Assembly: GCF_004343505.1 (NCBI RefSeq)
Contig: NZ_SLXU01000003.1
Span: forward strand, 62,001-126,000
From: Rhodovulum bhavnagarense
GTDB taxonomy: Bacteria > Pseudomonadota > Alphaproteobacteria > Rhodobacterales > Rhodobacteraceae
DNA: 64,000 nucleotides
Direction of reading: 5' to 3'
Every line of letters starts with the position of its first letter. Position 1 is the first letter of the stretch. Shown here one piece after another: positions 9,849 through 20,436 of this stretch. The translations under genes and the position numbers were made by a program. A model generated the notes under the pieces. That model saw only the letters and a list, made by a program, of their open reading frames with translations. It had not been told where the DNA came from and searched no databases.

Positions 9849-10820
9849 ATGCGCCTGAAACTCGTCCCGCAGGAAACGAACTGGGATTTCTTTCGCGCCG
9901 CGCGCCTGACCTTTGGCGCCTCGCTGGTGGCCATGGTGGCATCTCTGCTGGCCTTTGCGGTGCTCGGCCTGAATTTCGGTATCGACTTTCGCGGCGGAAC
10001 GACGATCCGCACCGAAAGTACCCAGGCAGTCGATGTGGGTGCCTACCGTGACGCGCTGGTGGCACTGGAACTGGGCGATGTGACGATCACCGAGGTGTTC
10101 GATCCGGGATTCGGGCCCGAAAAGAACGTCGCCCAAGTCCGCATCCAGGCCCAGGACGGGCAGGAAAGCGTGACGCCAGAAACAATTGCCGCGGTCGAGT
10201 CGGCCTTGCAACAGGTCGCGCCCGACATCACCTTTCCCTCGGTGGAAAGCGTCGGGCCCAAGGTGTCGGGCGAGTTGATCCGTACTGCGGTCCTCGCGGT
10301 CGCGCTCGCGATCTTCGCGGTTCTCGTCTATATCTGGCTTCGTTTCGAATGGCAGTTCTCAGTAGGCGCCGTAGCCGCCCTGATCCATGACGTGACGTTG
10401 ACCGTCGGCGTCTTTGCGTTGTTCCAGATCAAGTTCGACCTGGCCATCATCGCGGCGCTTCTGACGATTGTCGGCTATTCCCTCAACGATACGGTCGTGG
10501 TGTTCGACCGGGTTCGCGAGAACCTGCGCCGCTACAAGAAGATGGACATGAAAGAGGTACTGAACCTGTCGATCAACGAGACGCTGTCGCGCACGATGAT
10601 GACCTCGATGACCACGCTGTTGGCGTTGATCGCGCTGTTCGTTCTGGGCGGGGATGTCATCCGCGGTTTCGTCTTCGCGATGATCTGGGGCGTGGTCGTG
10701 GGCACCTATTCTTCTGTCTTCGTCGCCTCGAACATCCTCTTGATACTCGGGGTAAAGCGCGACTGGTCAGCCGATGGCGATGGTGGCGCGGGAACGCAAT
10801 TCGCCAAAGTCGATAGCTGA
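9849..10820 (+). CDS. secF: Protein translocase subunit SecF
   Basis: A 323-residue partner of SecD. The signature GLNFGIDFRGGT lies in the first periplasmic stretch. Six membrane segments are present, including the conserved GYSLNDTVVVFDRVRENLR in the fourth/fifth helix region and LSRTMMTSMTTLLAL. Length and order are standard for the family. The gene is co-transcribed with yajC-secD, and the next gene begins 20 bases downstream. Confidence 0.97.
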   Translation: MRLKLVPQETNWDFFRAARLTFGASLVAMVASLLAFAVLGLNFGIDFRGGTTIRTESTQAVDVGAYRDALVALELGDVTITEVFDPGFGPEKNVAQVRIQAQDGQESVTPETIAAVESALQQVAPDITFPSVESVGPKVSGELIRTAVLAVALAIFAVLVYIWLRFEWQFSVGAVAALIHDVTLTVGVFALFQIKFDLAIIAALLTIVGYSLNDTVVVFDRVRENLRRYKKMDMKEVLNLSINETLSRTMMTSMTTLLALIALFVLGGDVIRGFVFAMIWGVVVGTYSSVFVASNILLILGVKRDWSADGDGGAGTQFAKVDS

Positions 10821-10840
10821 ACCGGTAGGAAGGCGCGCCC

Positions 10841-11197
10841 TTGAAAGTTACCGAGATGCATTTCCCAGAGGGTCTGCCAGTGGATGGCTACGGCCCCGGT
10901 TTCTTTCGCGTGGGCGGCAAGATCCACGATGGGGGGGTGCTGGTGGCCGAGGGCGCTGTGCATCATTGGGGCGGTGCGCCAGACGAGGCGCCATTGCTGG
11001 CGCTGATCGGCCGGGTCGACGTGTTGCTGGTGGGTACGGGCGACAGCCTGGCGCCCCTGGCCGGGGGCTTGCAGGAGCGGCTGGAGGCCAGGGGCCTGGG
11101 CGTTGAGATTATGGCAAGTCCTTCTGCCGCGCGCAGTTATAACGTTTTGCTTGCCGAGGGGCGGCGGGTGGCTGTTGCCCTGATGCCCGTGAGCTGA
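10841..11197 (+). CDS. Mth938-like (DUF498) domain protein
   Basis: A 118-residue protein of the Mth938/NDUFAF3 fold family, starting at TTG (MKVTEMHFPEG). The conserved elements are GYGPGFFRVGG near residue 17, GAVHHWG, and LLVGTGDSLAPL near residue 64. The family's human member NDUFAF3 assists complex I assembly. In Rhodobacterales this gene commonly follows secF; the bacterial role is not known. TTG is the only start compatible with the conserved N-terminal strand and with spacing to secF (20 bases). Confidence 0.8.
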   Translation: MKVTEMHFPEGLPVDGYGPGFFRVGGKIHDGGVLVAEGAVHHWGGAPDEAPLLALIGRVDVLLVGTGDSLAPLAGGLQERLEARGLGVEIMASPSAARSYNVLLAEGRRVAVALMPVS

Positions 11198-11281
11198 GCG
11201 CGTTTCTGTGCGTGCCTCGCGGTTCGGATCGCGCGCGATGCCGATGCGAGAATTCGGTTTGCCGCGCGGCGGCGATCGGCT

Positions 11282-11908
11282 ATGCGTCGCGTCATGGAAA
11301 TGGTGGTTGAAAATCTGGCCTGCGCGCGTGGCGGCGTGCCGGTTCTAGAAGGGGTCAGCTTCGGCCTGCGCGGGGGGCAGGCGCTGATGCTGCGTGGGCC
11401 CAACGGGATCGGCAAGACCACGCTGTTGCGCACGCTTGCGGGGCTGCAACCCGCGCTGGAGGGGCGGATTTCGGTCCCGCCCGAGGCGATGGCTTATGCC
11501 GCCCATGCCGATGGGCTCAAGGCGACGCTGAGTGTTGCGGAAAACCTCGCCTTCTGGGCGCGGATCTTTGGGCAGAGGGACGTGGACACGGCGCTGACGG
11601 ATTTCAACCTTGGCGATCTGGCACAGCGGCAGGCCCAGAACCTGTCGGCGGGGCAGAAGCGGCGGCTGGGTCTGGCGCGGTTACTGGTGACCGGGCGGCC
11701 GATCTGGGTACTTGATGAACCGACCGTATCGCTTGACGTGGCCTCGGTTGCGCTCTTTGGCCAGGCGGTCCAACGCCACCTCGAGGGTGGCGGTGCGGCG
11801 TTGATCGCAACCCATATCGATCTCGGGTTCGAGGCCGATGAGTTGGATGTTACCCCGTTCAGGGCGGTTCCCCGCGAGATCGACAGTTTCGACGAGGCAT
11901 TTGCATGA
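11282..11908 (+). CDS. ccmA: Heme exporter ATP-binding protein CcmA
   Basis: A 208-residue ABC ATPase of the CcmABCD complex that releases heme-loaded CcmE for cytochrome c maturation. Walker A is [12 protein letters not shown], the signature is [15 protein letters not shown] and Walker B is [12 protein letters not shown]. The start could be any of the clustered ATGs at 11282-11303; the first is used. It overlaps ccmB by four bases and heads the ccmABCDG run. Confidence 0.95.
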   Translation: MRRVMEMVVENLACARGGVPVLEGVSFGLRGGQALMLRGPNGIGKTTLLRTLAGLQPALEGRISVPPEAMAYAAHADGLKATLSVAENLAFWARIFGQRDVDTALTDFNLGDLAQRQAQNLSAGQKRRLGLARLLVTGRPIWVLDEPTVSLDVASVALFGQAVQRHLEGGGAALIATHIDLGFEADELDVTPFRAVPREIDSFDEAFA

Positions 11909-12561
11909 TCGCTCTGCTGCTGCGCGACCTGACGCTGGCGATCCGGGCCGGGGGCGGGTTCGGCCTGGCACTTACGTTTTTCCTGATCGTCGTTGTCCTG
12001 GTCCCGTTCGGTGTCGGCCCGGACAGCACGATTCTGTCGGCCATCGCACCGGGTATCCTTTGGGTTGGGGCGCTGTTAGCCTGCCTGCTGTCGCTTGATC
12101 GTATCTTTGCGCTGGATCACGAGGATGGATCGCTTGACCTGTTGGCCACCGCGCCGATTCCCCTCGAGGGGGTCGTGGCCATGAAGGCGGCGGCGCATTG
12201 GGTGACTACGGGTCTGCCGCTGACGCTGGCGGCACCCGGCCTGGGAATGCTTCTCAGCCTTGAACCTGCCGCCTTTCGCTGGCTGGTTCTCAGTCTCGCG
12301 CTGGGAACCCCCGCGCTGAGCATGATCGGTGCGTTCGGGGCGGCTCTGACGGTGGGGCTGAAACGGGGTGGGCTGTTGCTGTCGTTGTTGGTTCTGCCGC
12401 TTTATGTGCCAACGCTGATTTTCGGAGCCGAGACGGTGGCGCGCGGGGCCGATGGGATGGCCACCGCCACGCCGCTGATGATGCTGGCCGCGATCACGCT
12501 GGCCGCCGTGGCGCTGTTGCCCTTTGCCGCGGCTGCGGCAATCCGCATCAACCTGCGCTAG
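11905..12561 (+). CDS. ccmB: Heme exporter membrane protein CcmB
   Basis: A 218-residue inner-membrane protein with six predicted helices, the permease partner of CcmA. The N-terminal [20 protein letters not shown] and the conserved [17 protein letters not shown] segment identify the family. It is translationally coupled to ccmA by an ATGA overlap, and ccmC follows after 54 bases. Confidence 0.95.
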   Translation: MIALLLRDLTLAIRAGGGFGLALTFFLIVVVLVPFGVGPDSTILSAIAPGILWVGALLACLLSLDRIFALDHEDGSLDLLATAPIPLEGVVAMKAAAHWVTTGLPLTLAAPGLGMLLSLEPAAFRWLVLSLALGTPALSMIGAFGAALTVGLKRGGLLLSLLVLPLYVPTLIFGAETVARGADGMATATPLMMLAAITLAAVALLPFAAAAAIRINLR

Positions 12562-12615
12562 AGGTTCACGCGCTCGTGCCTTGAGACACTCGTGAAAGCC
12601 AACTAGGAAACGCTC

Positions 12616-13344
12616 ATGTCGCTTTGGGAATACGCCAACCCTACCAGATTCATGCGCACCAGCGGGGTGCTTTTGCCCTGGCTTTGGGGGCTGACGGGGC
12701 TGTCGCTTGTCGTCGGGCTGGTCTGGGGATTTTTTCTGACGCCAGAGGCGGAAAATTTCGGCTCTACCGTCAAGATCATCTATGTTCACGTGCCTTCGGC
12801 GCTGATGGCGATCAATGCTTGGTTGATGATGCTGGTGGCCAGCCTGATCTGGCTTGTGCGCCGCCACCATGTCAGTGCCCTGGCCGCGCGCGCAGCCGCG
12901 CCTATCGGGCTGACCATGACCCTGATTGCGCTGGTTACCGGCGCGATCTGGGGCGAGCCGATGTGGGGCACCTACTGGGCGTGGGACCCTCGGCTGACCT
13001 CTTTCCTGATCCTGTTCCTGTTTTATCTCGGTTACATGGCGCTGTGGGAGGCGATCGAAAACCCGGATGCCGCGGCTGACCTGACCAGCGTGCTTTGCAT
13101 GGTGGGATCTGTCTTTGCGCTGTTGTCGCGCTATGCCGTTAATTTCTGGAACCAGGGCCTGCACCAGGGCGCGACGATGTCGCTCGATAAGGAAGAGAAC
13201 ATCGCCAACGTGTACTGGCTGCCGTTGGTGATCACCATGGTTGGGTTCGGCTTGCTGTTCGTGACGCTGGTCCTGGTGCGGACCCGTACAGAGATCCGGG
13301 CGCGCCGCATCAAGGCGCTTATCGCACGGGAGCGGATGGTATGA
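12616..13344 (+). CDS. ccmC: Heme-handling protein CcmC
   Basis: A 242-residue six-helix membrane protein that loads heme onto CcmE. The tryptophan-rich heme-handling motif WGTYWAWDPRLTSFL lies near residue 118. Flanking periplasmic histidines sit at YVHVPSA (near residue 57) and NQGLHQGAT (near residue 182). The stop overlaps the ccmD start. Confidence 0.96.
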   Translation: MSLWEYANPTRFMRTSGVLLPWLWGLTGLSLVVGLVWGFFLTPEAENFGSTVKIIYVHVPSALMAINAWLMMLVASLIWLVRRHHVSALAARAAAPIGLTMTLIALVTGAIWGEPMWGTYWAWDPRLTSFLILFLFYLGYMALWEAIENPDAAADLTSVLCMVGSVFALLSRYAVNFWNQGLHQGATMSLDKEENIANVYWLPLVITMVGFGLLFVTLVLVRTRTEIRARRIKALIARERMV

Positions 13345-13499
13345 TTCCTGAACTTGGAAAGTATGCCGGTGCGGTGCTGTCCTCTTACGGGTTGTCGCTT
13401 GCGCTGATGGCGGGGCTTGTAATCCTGTCGCTTTGGCGCGGTGCAAGGGTGCGCCGTCAACTTGCCGAAATCGAGGCGCGGGGAAAGAAGCATGACTGA
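13341..13499 (+). CDS. ccmD: Heme exporter small subunit CcmD
   Basis: A 52-residue membrane peptide (starting MIPELGKYAGAVLSSYGLSL, one helix, then the basic tail RGARVRRQLAEIEARGK). The family is short and variable but the N-terminal pattern and position between ccmC and ccmG are diagnostic. CcmD stabilises the CcmABC-heme-CcmE complex. It starts four bases inside ccmC and overlaps ccmG by eight bases. Confidence 0.9.
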   Translation: MIPELGKYAGAVLSSYGLSLALMAGLVILSLWRGARVRRQLAEIEARGKKHD

Positions 13500-14040
13500 C
13501 AAGAAGAAGATTTCCCCCCTGATGTTCTTGCCGCCACTGATTTTCGCTGGGCTTGCCGTTCTGTTTTATATCGGGGTGACGCGTGACGATCCCAACGCGT
13601 TGCCCTCGACATTGATCGGGCGCGAAGCCCCCGCGATGCAGCTTGAGCCGATTGGTGAGATGACACTGCTGAAAGATGCGGTGCTGCGCGAACCGGGCGT
13701 CAAGCTGGTGAATTTCTGGGGGACATGGTGTGTGGCCTGCCGCCAAGAGCATCCGCAGCTGCTGCACATGGCCAATGAACTGGGCCTTGATATCCATGGC
13801 GTCAACTATGACGACACCCAGGCGCGTGCGCTAGCCTACCTGGAGCGGGAGGGTAACCCGTTTTCAACCTTGGGTGAGGATATTAGCGGTCGCACCAAGA
13901 TCGACTGGGGCGTTTACGGCGCGCCCGAAACCTTTGTCGTGGATGGGAAGGGTGTGATCCATCTGCGCTATGCGGGCCCGATCACCGACAAGGTCCTGAA
14001 CGATGTTATTCTGCCTGCTATTCAGGCGGCATCGCGCTAG
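13492..14040 (+). CDS. ccmG: Thiol:disulfide interchange protein CcmG (DsbE)
   Basis: A 182-residue membrane-anchored periplasmic thioredoxin that keeps apocytochrome c cysteines reduced. One N-terminal membrane helix (MFLPPLIFAGLAVLFYIGV) is followed by a thioredoxin fold with active site WGTWCVACRQEHP near residue 80 and the family-typical GVYGAPETFVVDGKG with a cis-proline region. The ATG at 13492 overlaps ccmD. The gene ends the ccm run. Confidence 0.95.
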   Translation: MTDKKKISPLMFLPPLIFAGLAVLFYIGVTRDDPNALPSTLIGREAPAMQLEPIGEMTLLKDAVLREPGVKLVNFWGTWCVACRQEHPQLLHMANELGLDIHGVNYDDTQARALAYLEREGNPFSTLGEDISGRTKIDWGVYGAPETFVVDGKGVIHLRYAGPITDKVLNDVILPAIQAASR

Positions 14041-14270
14041 GTCGCGACCAACCCCGATACCGGCGTTTCTGATCGTACCATGGTATGGCGATCAGGACAT
14101 CCGCTCCATAACGTAGATGAATGTGCAGAAGGCCGCTGCCTCGAACAGGGGCATCGACAGGACTGCGCATATGGAAACTCGATCCCGCATGGCTGGACGA
14201 TACACGTTTTTCAGGACTGTGCCGAGGCCGGCGGCACATCCGTTCGGAAAAGGACTGTTTCCATAACAAG

Positions 14271-14300
14271 GGTGCCCCGATCCGAATGGATCGGGGCACC
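14271..14300 (-). terminator. Strong hairpin between ccmG and acnA
   Basis: A perfect 13-bp stem (GGTGCCCCGATCC, loop GAAT, GGATCGGGGCACC) 23 bases past the acnA stop. There is no long U-run on either side. The 230 bases between ccmG and this hairpin hold no convincing gene. Confidence 0.65.
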
Positions 14301-14323
14301 GTCATTTACGATCTGCCTGGGTG

Positions 14324-17074
<2,751 letters not shown>

Positions 17075-17151
17075 GAAGGTCGGTCTCCATCAAGGTTTAA
17101 ACGCGTCTCTTGCCACGCTCTTGCCCGATTGGTCGGGGGCGATCAAGGGGG

Positions 17152-17175
17152 CGTGGTATATTTTCGTATACCACG
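17152..17175. promoter_or_regulatory. Palindromic operator-like site between acnA and the DUF1223 gene
   Basis: CGTGGTATA, loop TTTTCG, TATACCACG: perfect 9-bp arms, 77 bases upstream of acnA in a divergent promoter region. The symmetry TGGTATA-N6-TATACCA looks like a dimeric repressor site. It could alternatively be a hairpin in the acnA leader. Confidence 0.5.
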
Positions 17176-17295
17176 GTGCACTGAATGGTGTGCCCAATAG
17201 CGGCACATGCGCACGGCAGGCTCCCGAAACCTTGATTGGCGAGGCCTTCGAGGGTTGGTTAAGACCGGGGTGGGAACGGATCAAGGGCAGGCAGC

Positions 17296-17994
17296 ATGAA
17301 TCGCATCATCGCGGGGCTTCTGGCGGCGAGCTTGGGCTTCAACTCCCCGGCTCTGGCGGATGAGGCCCCGGTAGTGGTGGAGTTGTTCACCTCGCAGGGC
17401 TGTTCGTCCTGCCCGCCGGTTGACGCGCTGATCGCGGAACTGGCCAAGCGTGACGACGTGATCCCGCTGGCGCTGCATGTCGATTACTGGGATTATATCG
17501 GCTGGAAAGACGTTTTCGCCGATCCTTCCTTTACCCGCCGCCAGAAAGCCTATGCGCGTGCCGCTGGCGCGCGGTCGATCTATACGCCGCAGCTTGTGGT
17601 CGGGGGGGTCGATCACGTTGTCGGTTATCGTCCCATGGTGTTGGCGCAATTGATCGAGACACATCGTGACACCGAACGCCCGGTACATCTGAGCATGGTG
17701 CGCGAGGGTGCGGATGTGATCATAACCGCGCGCTCGGAACGGACCTTTGACGAGGATGTCGTCTTGCAGGTGGTGCGTTTCCGGCCCGAAGAGGTGGTCG
17801 AGATCAAGCGCGGCGAGAATGCCGGCCGCACGCTGAGCTATGCGAATGTGGTCGAGGCGTGGAAGGCTGTCGCGCGCTGGAACGGGGCAGAGCCGTTATC
17901 GGTGACGGTAGACGATACCGAGGGCAAGCCGATCGCCGTGATCGTCCAGCGTCCCGGCCCCGGCGCGATCATTGCCGCGGCGCAGCTCCGCTGA
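17296..17994 (+). CDS. DUF1223 thioredoxin-like secreted protein
   Basis: A 232-residue protein with a signal peptide (MNRIIAGLLAASLGFNSPALA) and a thioredoxin-like fold carrying VELFTSQGCSSCPPVDALI near residue 30, the DUF1223 hallmark with a CxxC-type pair. The LHVDYWDYIGWKD segment is also characteristic. Exported, probably periplasmic; the biochemical role is unknown. Its 3' end overlaps the convergent acyltransferase gene by 26 bases. Confidence 0.85.
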   Translation: MNRIIAGLLAASLGFNSPALADEAPVVVELFTSQGCSSCPPVDALIAELAKRDDVIPLALHVDYWDYIGWKDVFADPSFTRRQKAYARAAGARSIYTPQLVVGGVDHVVGYRPMVLAQLIETHRDTERPVHLSMVREGADVIITARSERTFDEDVVLQVVRFRPEEVVEIKRGENAGRTLSYANVVEAWKAVARWNGAEPLSVTVDDTEGKPIAVIVQRPGPGAIIAAAQLR

Positions 17995-18910
17995 CGTGTT
18001 TCGCGCCCTGGCGGGACGCGGTGTCGAGTCCCGGTTTCCAGCGTCGATGCACCCAGAACCATTGTTCGGGTCGGGCCCGAACTCGGGCCTCAAGGCTGTC
18101 GTTCAGCGCCTGCATCATCTCGTCGGGGGTGGTGTGGGGGATCGGCGCCTCGATGGCGATATCAAAGTTCAGACCGTCGGGCAGGCGCGTGGCGTAGAAC
18201 GGGATCAGTGCCGCGTCATAGCGCAGCGCGAGTTCCGCAGCCGAGGGGGCTGTGCGCGCAGGATGCCCCATGAAGGTCAGGTAGCTGCCCGCGGCATGAT
18301 GCTGATCGGTCAGGATCACCAGCATCCCGCCCTGTTTCAGATGTCGAACGAAACCGGCCGTTCCGCGCCGTCCCTGGGGAAATACCGGGCCGCCAAAGGC
18401 CTGCATGGTCCGTTCGTAATGGGTGTTGAAATAGGCGTTTCGCATGGGACGATAAAGCCCACCAATGGCATAGCCGCGCGCCACCAGCGCGGCGCGCGCA
18501 GCCTCGTAATTGCCGAAATGCCCAGTCACCAGGATCACCGGGCGACCCTTGGCGCGGGCTTGTTCCAGCGTGGCAAGACCGGGGCCATGGGGGGCGACCT
18601 TTGCCATGCGGGCGAGAAAGTCGCGGGTAGAATAGTTCTCTATCAGGGTGCGTCCGGCATTGTCGCAGACGGCTGCCGCGATACGGCGGCGTTCGCGTGC
18701 GGGCATGTCGGGATAGATCAGTTCGAGATTTGATCGGGCGCGGCGCATGTAGCCGGCCAGCGGCGCCACGATCCTGCGCGTGGCCCAGCCTGCGAACCGA
18801 ATCCGCGTCGCGTAGGGCAGGGCCAGCGCAAGGGCGATCAGGCCACGAACGGCACGGTCGCCCAGCCATGCGGCCGGTCCGCGCCCGCGCTTGTCTGCCG
18901 TCTTGCCCAT
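17969..18910 (-). CDS. LpxL/HtrB-family lysophospholipid (lipid A) acyltransferase
   Basis: A 313-residue membrane-associated acyltransferase. The catalytic H-x4-E appears in VTGHFGNYEAARAAL near residue 124. Other family blocks are YRPMRNAYFNTHYERTM and LTDQHHAAGSYLTFMGHPA. Members transfer acyl chains onto lipid A or related lipids at the inner-membrane surface. The ATG at 18910 (MGKTADKRG) gives the usual length; 28 further in-frame codons upstream lack homology. It follows fliG on the same strand and overlaps the DUF1223 gene tail-to-tail. Confidence 0.85.
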   Translation of the reverse strand: MGKTADKRGRGPAAWLGDRAVRGLIALALALPYATRIRFAGWATRRIVAPLAGYMRRARSNLELIYPDMPARERRRIAAAVCDNAGRTLIENYSTRDFLARMAKVAPHGPGLATLEQARAKGRPVILVTGHFGNYEAARAALVARGYAIGGLYRPMRNAYFNTHYERTMQAFGGPVFPQGRRGTAGFVRHLKQGGMLVILTDQHHAAGSYLTFMGHPARTAPSAAELALRYDAALIPFYATRLPDGLNFDIAIEAPIPHTTPDEMMQALNDSLEARVRARPEQWFWVHRRWKPGLDTASRQGAKHVSGAAPRQ

Positions 18911-18990
18911 TCCACCTGTCCCGCTATGGTCGCTGGCTGCCCGCCCGCACCGTGGCCATAGCCGGCAGACATAAGCCCCGTCTTTTCCGA

Positions 18991-20040
18991 TCACAAGCGC
19001 GGGTCGCGCGCCCGGTCCCCGGTGGGCGGGGCGATCAGCGTTATCTCGCCATCGGCCTCGAGTTGGCGCAGGGCGGCGGTGATCCGGGCCTGTGCGGCCT
19101 CTACCTCTTCGGCGGGGGGGGACGAAACGCGTTCGCAGACTGCGTCGCGCAACTGGTCGGCAAGCCTTTGGGACATGTTGGCAAGGATGAACTCGACCGT
19201 TTGAGCGTCGGTTTCCCCGGCCCCCGCGATGGCGGCAACCAGTGCGTCCTGGTCCACGCTGCGGATCAGGGCGGCAACGTCGCGCGGCGACAGACGCATG
19301 GGAATATCGGAAAAAGTAAAGACCGCGCGCCGGACTTTTCGGGCAAGCTCTGCATCGGTTTCGGCCAAGCTCTCAAGGACCGAATCGCGCGTGCTTGCCG
19401 GGGCGATGTCCAGGATCGACCCCATCCGTGTTTCGGCCGGGGTGTCAAAGGCGCGCAAAGGTGCGGCTGCCTGCCGGGCCAACAGCGCCGCGCCGATCCT
19501 GTCAACTGCCGCAGGCGCGACATTGCCAGTGCGCGATACGGCCAGTGCGATCTGGCGGGCTTGCCGGGCGGGCATCGCGCCGAGCACCGCCGCCGCCCGT
19601 TCGCGCGGGAGTCTGGACAGGGCCACCGCAGCGATTTCGGGGCTTTCGCCGGATAACAGGCCGGCAAGTTCGGGGGCCTCCGCCCGCGCGAGGTCTGACC
19701 AGGGATCCGGGTGGGCCCCCGTCTTGCGGCGTGCGTCGATGCGCGCGGCGGCCTCCGGGCTGAGATGCTTGCCGATCAGATCCATCGCGCCATCCAGCCC
19801 ACCCGGAAAGGTCAGGCCGACCTGGTCTAGTTCGGCCAGAAACTCCTGCACCACCTCGCGCAGCGTTGCACCGTCTACGTGATGCATCGTGGCGATGTCG
19901 TCGGTCAGCGCCGCCTGCAACGCGGGAGGCAGCCTGTCGATCGGCAGGGCGATGCCATCGCCCAGAAGAAGGCGCACGATAATCGCGGCCTTGCGCCGCC
20001 GGGTCAGCCTGTAGGCAGGGACGAGCCCGCCACCGGGCAT
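18991..20040 (-). CDS. fliG: Orphan FliG-like flagellar motor switch protein
   Basis: A 349-residue protein with FliG organisation. The N-terminal domain begins LTRRRKAAIIVRLLLGDG, followed by a middle domain with LSRLPRERAAAVLGAMPARQA (an EHPQ-equivalent region) and a C-terminal domain with LIRSVDQDALVAAI and NMSQRLADQLRD. FliG forms the C-ring face that meets MotA. Aligning the NMSQR block with E. coli, the torque residues R281 and D288 are kept, but K264, D289 and R297 positions carry uncharged residues. No other flagellar gene is nearby. The ATG at 20040 is chosen; an in-frame GTG at 20064 is possible. Confidence 0.8.
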   Translation of the reverse strand: MPGGGLVPAYRLTRRRKAAIIVRLLLGDGIALPIDRLPPALQAALTDDIATMHHVDGATLREVVQEFLAELDQVGLTFPGGLDGAMDLIGKHLSPEAAARIDARRKTGAHPDPWSDLARAEAPELAGLLSGESPEIAAVALSRLPRERAAAVLGAMPARQARQIALAVSRTGNVAPAAVDRIGAALLARQAAAPLRAFDTPAETRMGSILDIAPASTRDSVLESLAETDAELARKVRRAVFTFSDIPMRLSPRDVAALIRSVDQDALVAAIAGAGETDAQTVEFILANMSQRLADQLRDAVCERVSSPPAEEVEAAQARITAALRQLEADGEITLIAPPTGDRARDPRL

Positions 20041-20135
20041 ATCTGGAGAACAGGGCAGGGTCACGCGGGCCTCCGGTCTGACGGGGACAATTTGCGGCCC
20101 TTCGGTAAACAGGCGGTTAGCACGGTGCATTCGAC

Positions 20136-20166
20136 AAAAAAACGGCGCGGAACACCTCCGCGCCGT
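20136..20166 (-). terminator. Intrinsic terminator of the purB operon
   Basis: On the minus strand a 10-bp stem (ACGGCGCGGA / TCCGCGCCGT, 5-base loop) is followed by seven T residues. It lies 27 bases past the stop of the small secreted-protein gene. Confidence 0.9.
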
Positions 20167-20192
20167 CGAAGGGTGCAGTCCGAAAAGGCACC

Positions 20193-20354
20193 CTAGCTGG
20201 TGGCCTGATTCACGCAAGCGCCCGATGCCGCGTCCAGAACCTGGCCTTCGGGGCATTGACTGGCGTTCATCTTCTTTTCCCAGCCGCATTCGGCCAGTGC
20301 GAAAGTCGGCGCGAGCGCCAGCACCGACGCGGCCATGATGGTCTTGATGGTCAT
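20193..20354 (-). CDS. Tiny secreted cysteine-containing protein next to purB
   Basis: A 53-residue protein with a clear signal peptide (MTIKTIMAASVLALAPTFALA) and a mature part of about 32 residues with three cysteines (ECGWEKK, SQCPEGQ, GACVNQ) and the motif CPEGQVLDAASGAC. Short relatives are common next to purB in Rhodobacterales and are often misnamed adenylosuccinate lyase. Function unknown; the pattern C-x-E-G-x-x-x-D-x-x-T/S-G-x-C resembles a small peritrophin/EGF-like fold. Followed by a strong terminator. Confidence 0.8.
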   Translation of the reverse strand: MTIKTIMAASVLALAPTFALAECGWEKKMNASQCPEGQVLDAASGACVNQATS

Positions 20355-20436
20355 GCTGCTTCTCCCTTGTGACGTGTGACACAAGGTAGCACAGGCCGGA
20401 CGATTTCCAAATCCCTGCCGCAGCGGCGGCGCTGGA

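Noticed and set aside
12076-13797. 573-codon open frame opposite ccmB-ccmC-ccmG
   Set aside because: Arg/Gln/His-rich antisense shadow spanning three overlapping real genes.
14070-14095. Imperfect palindrome around TACCATGGTA after ccmG as a terminator
   Set aside because: The stem needs a three-base bulge and there is no U-tract; the perfect hairpin at 14271-14300 is far stronger but closer to acnA.
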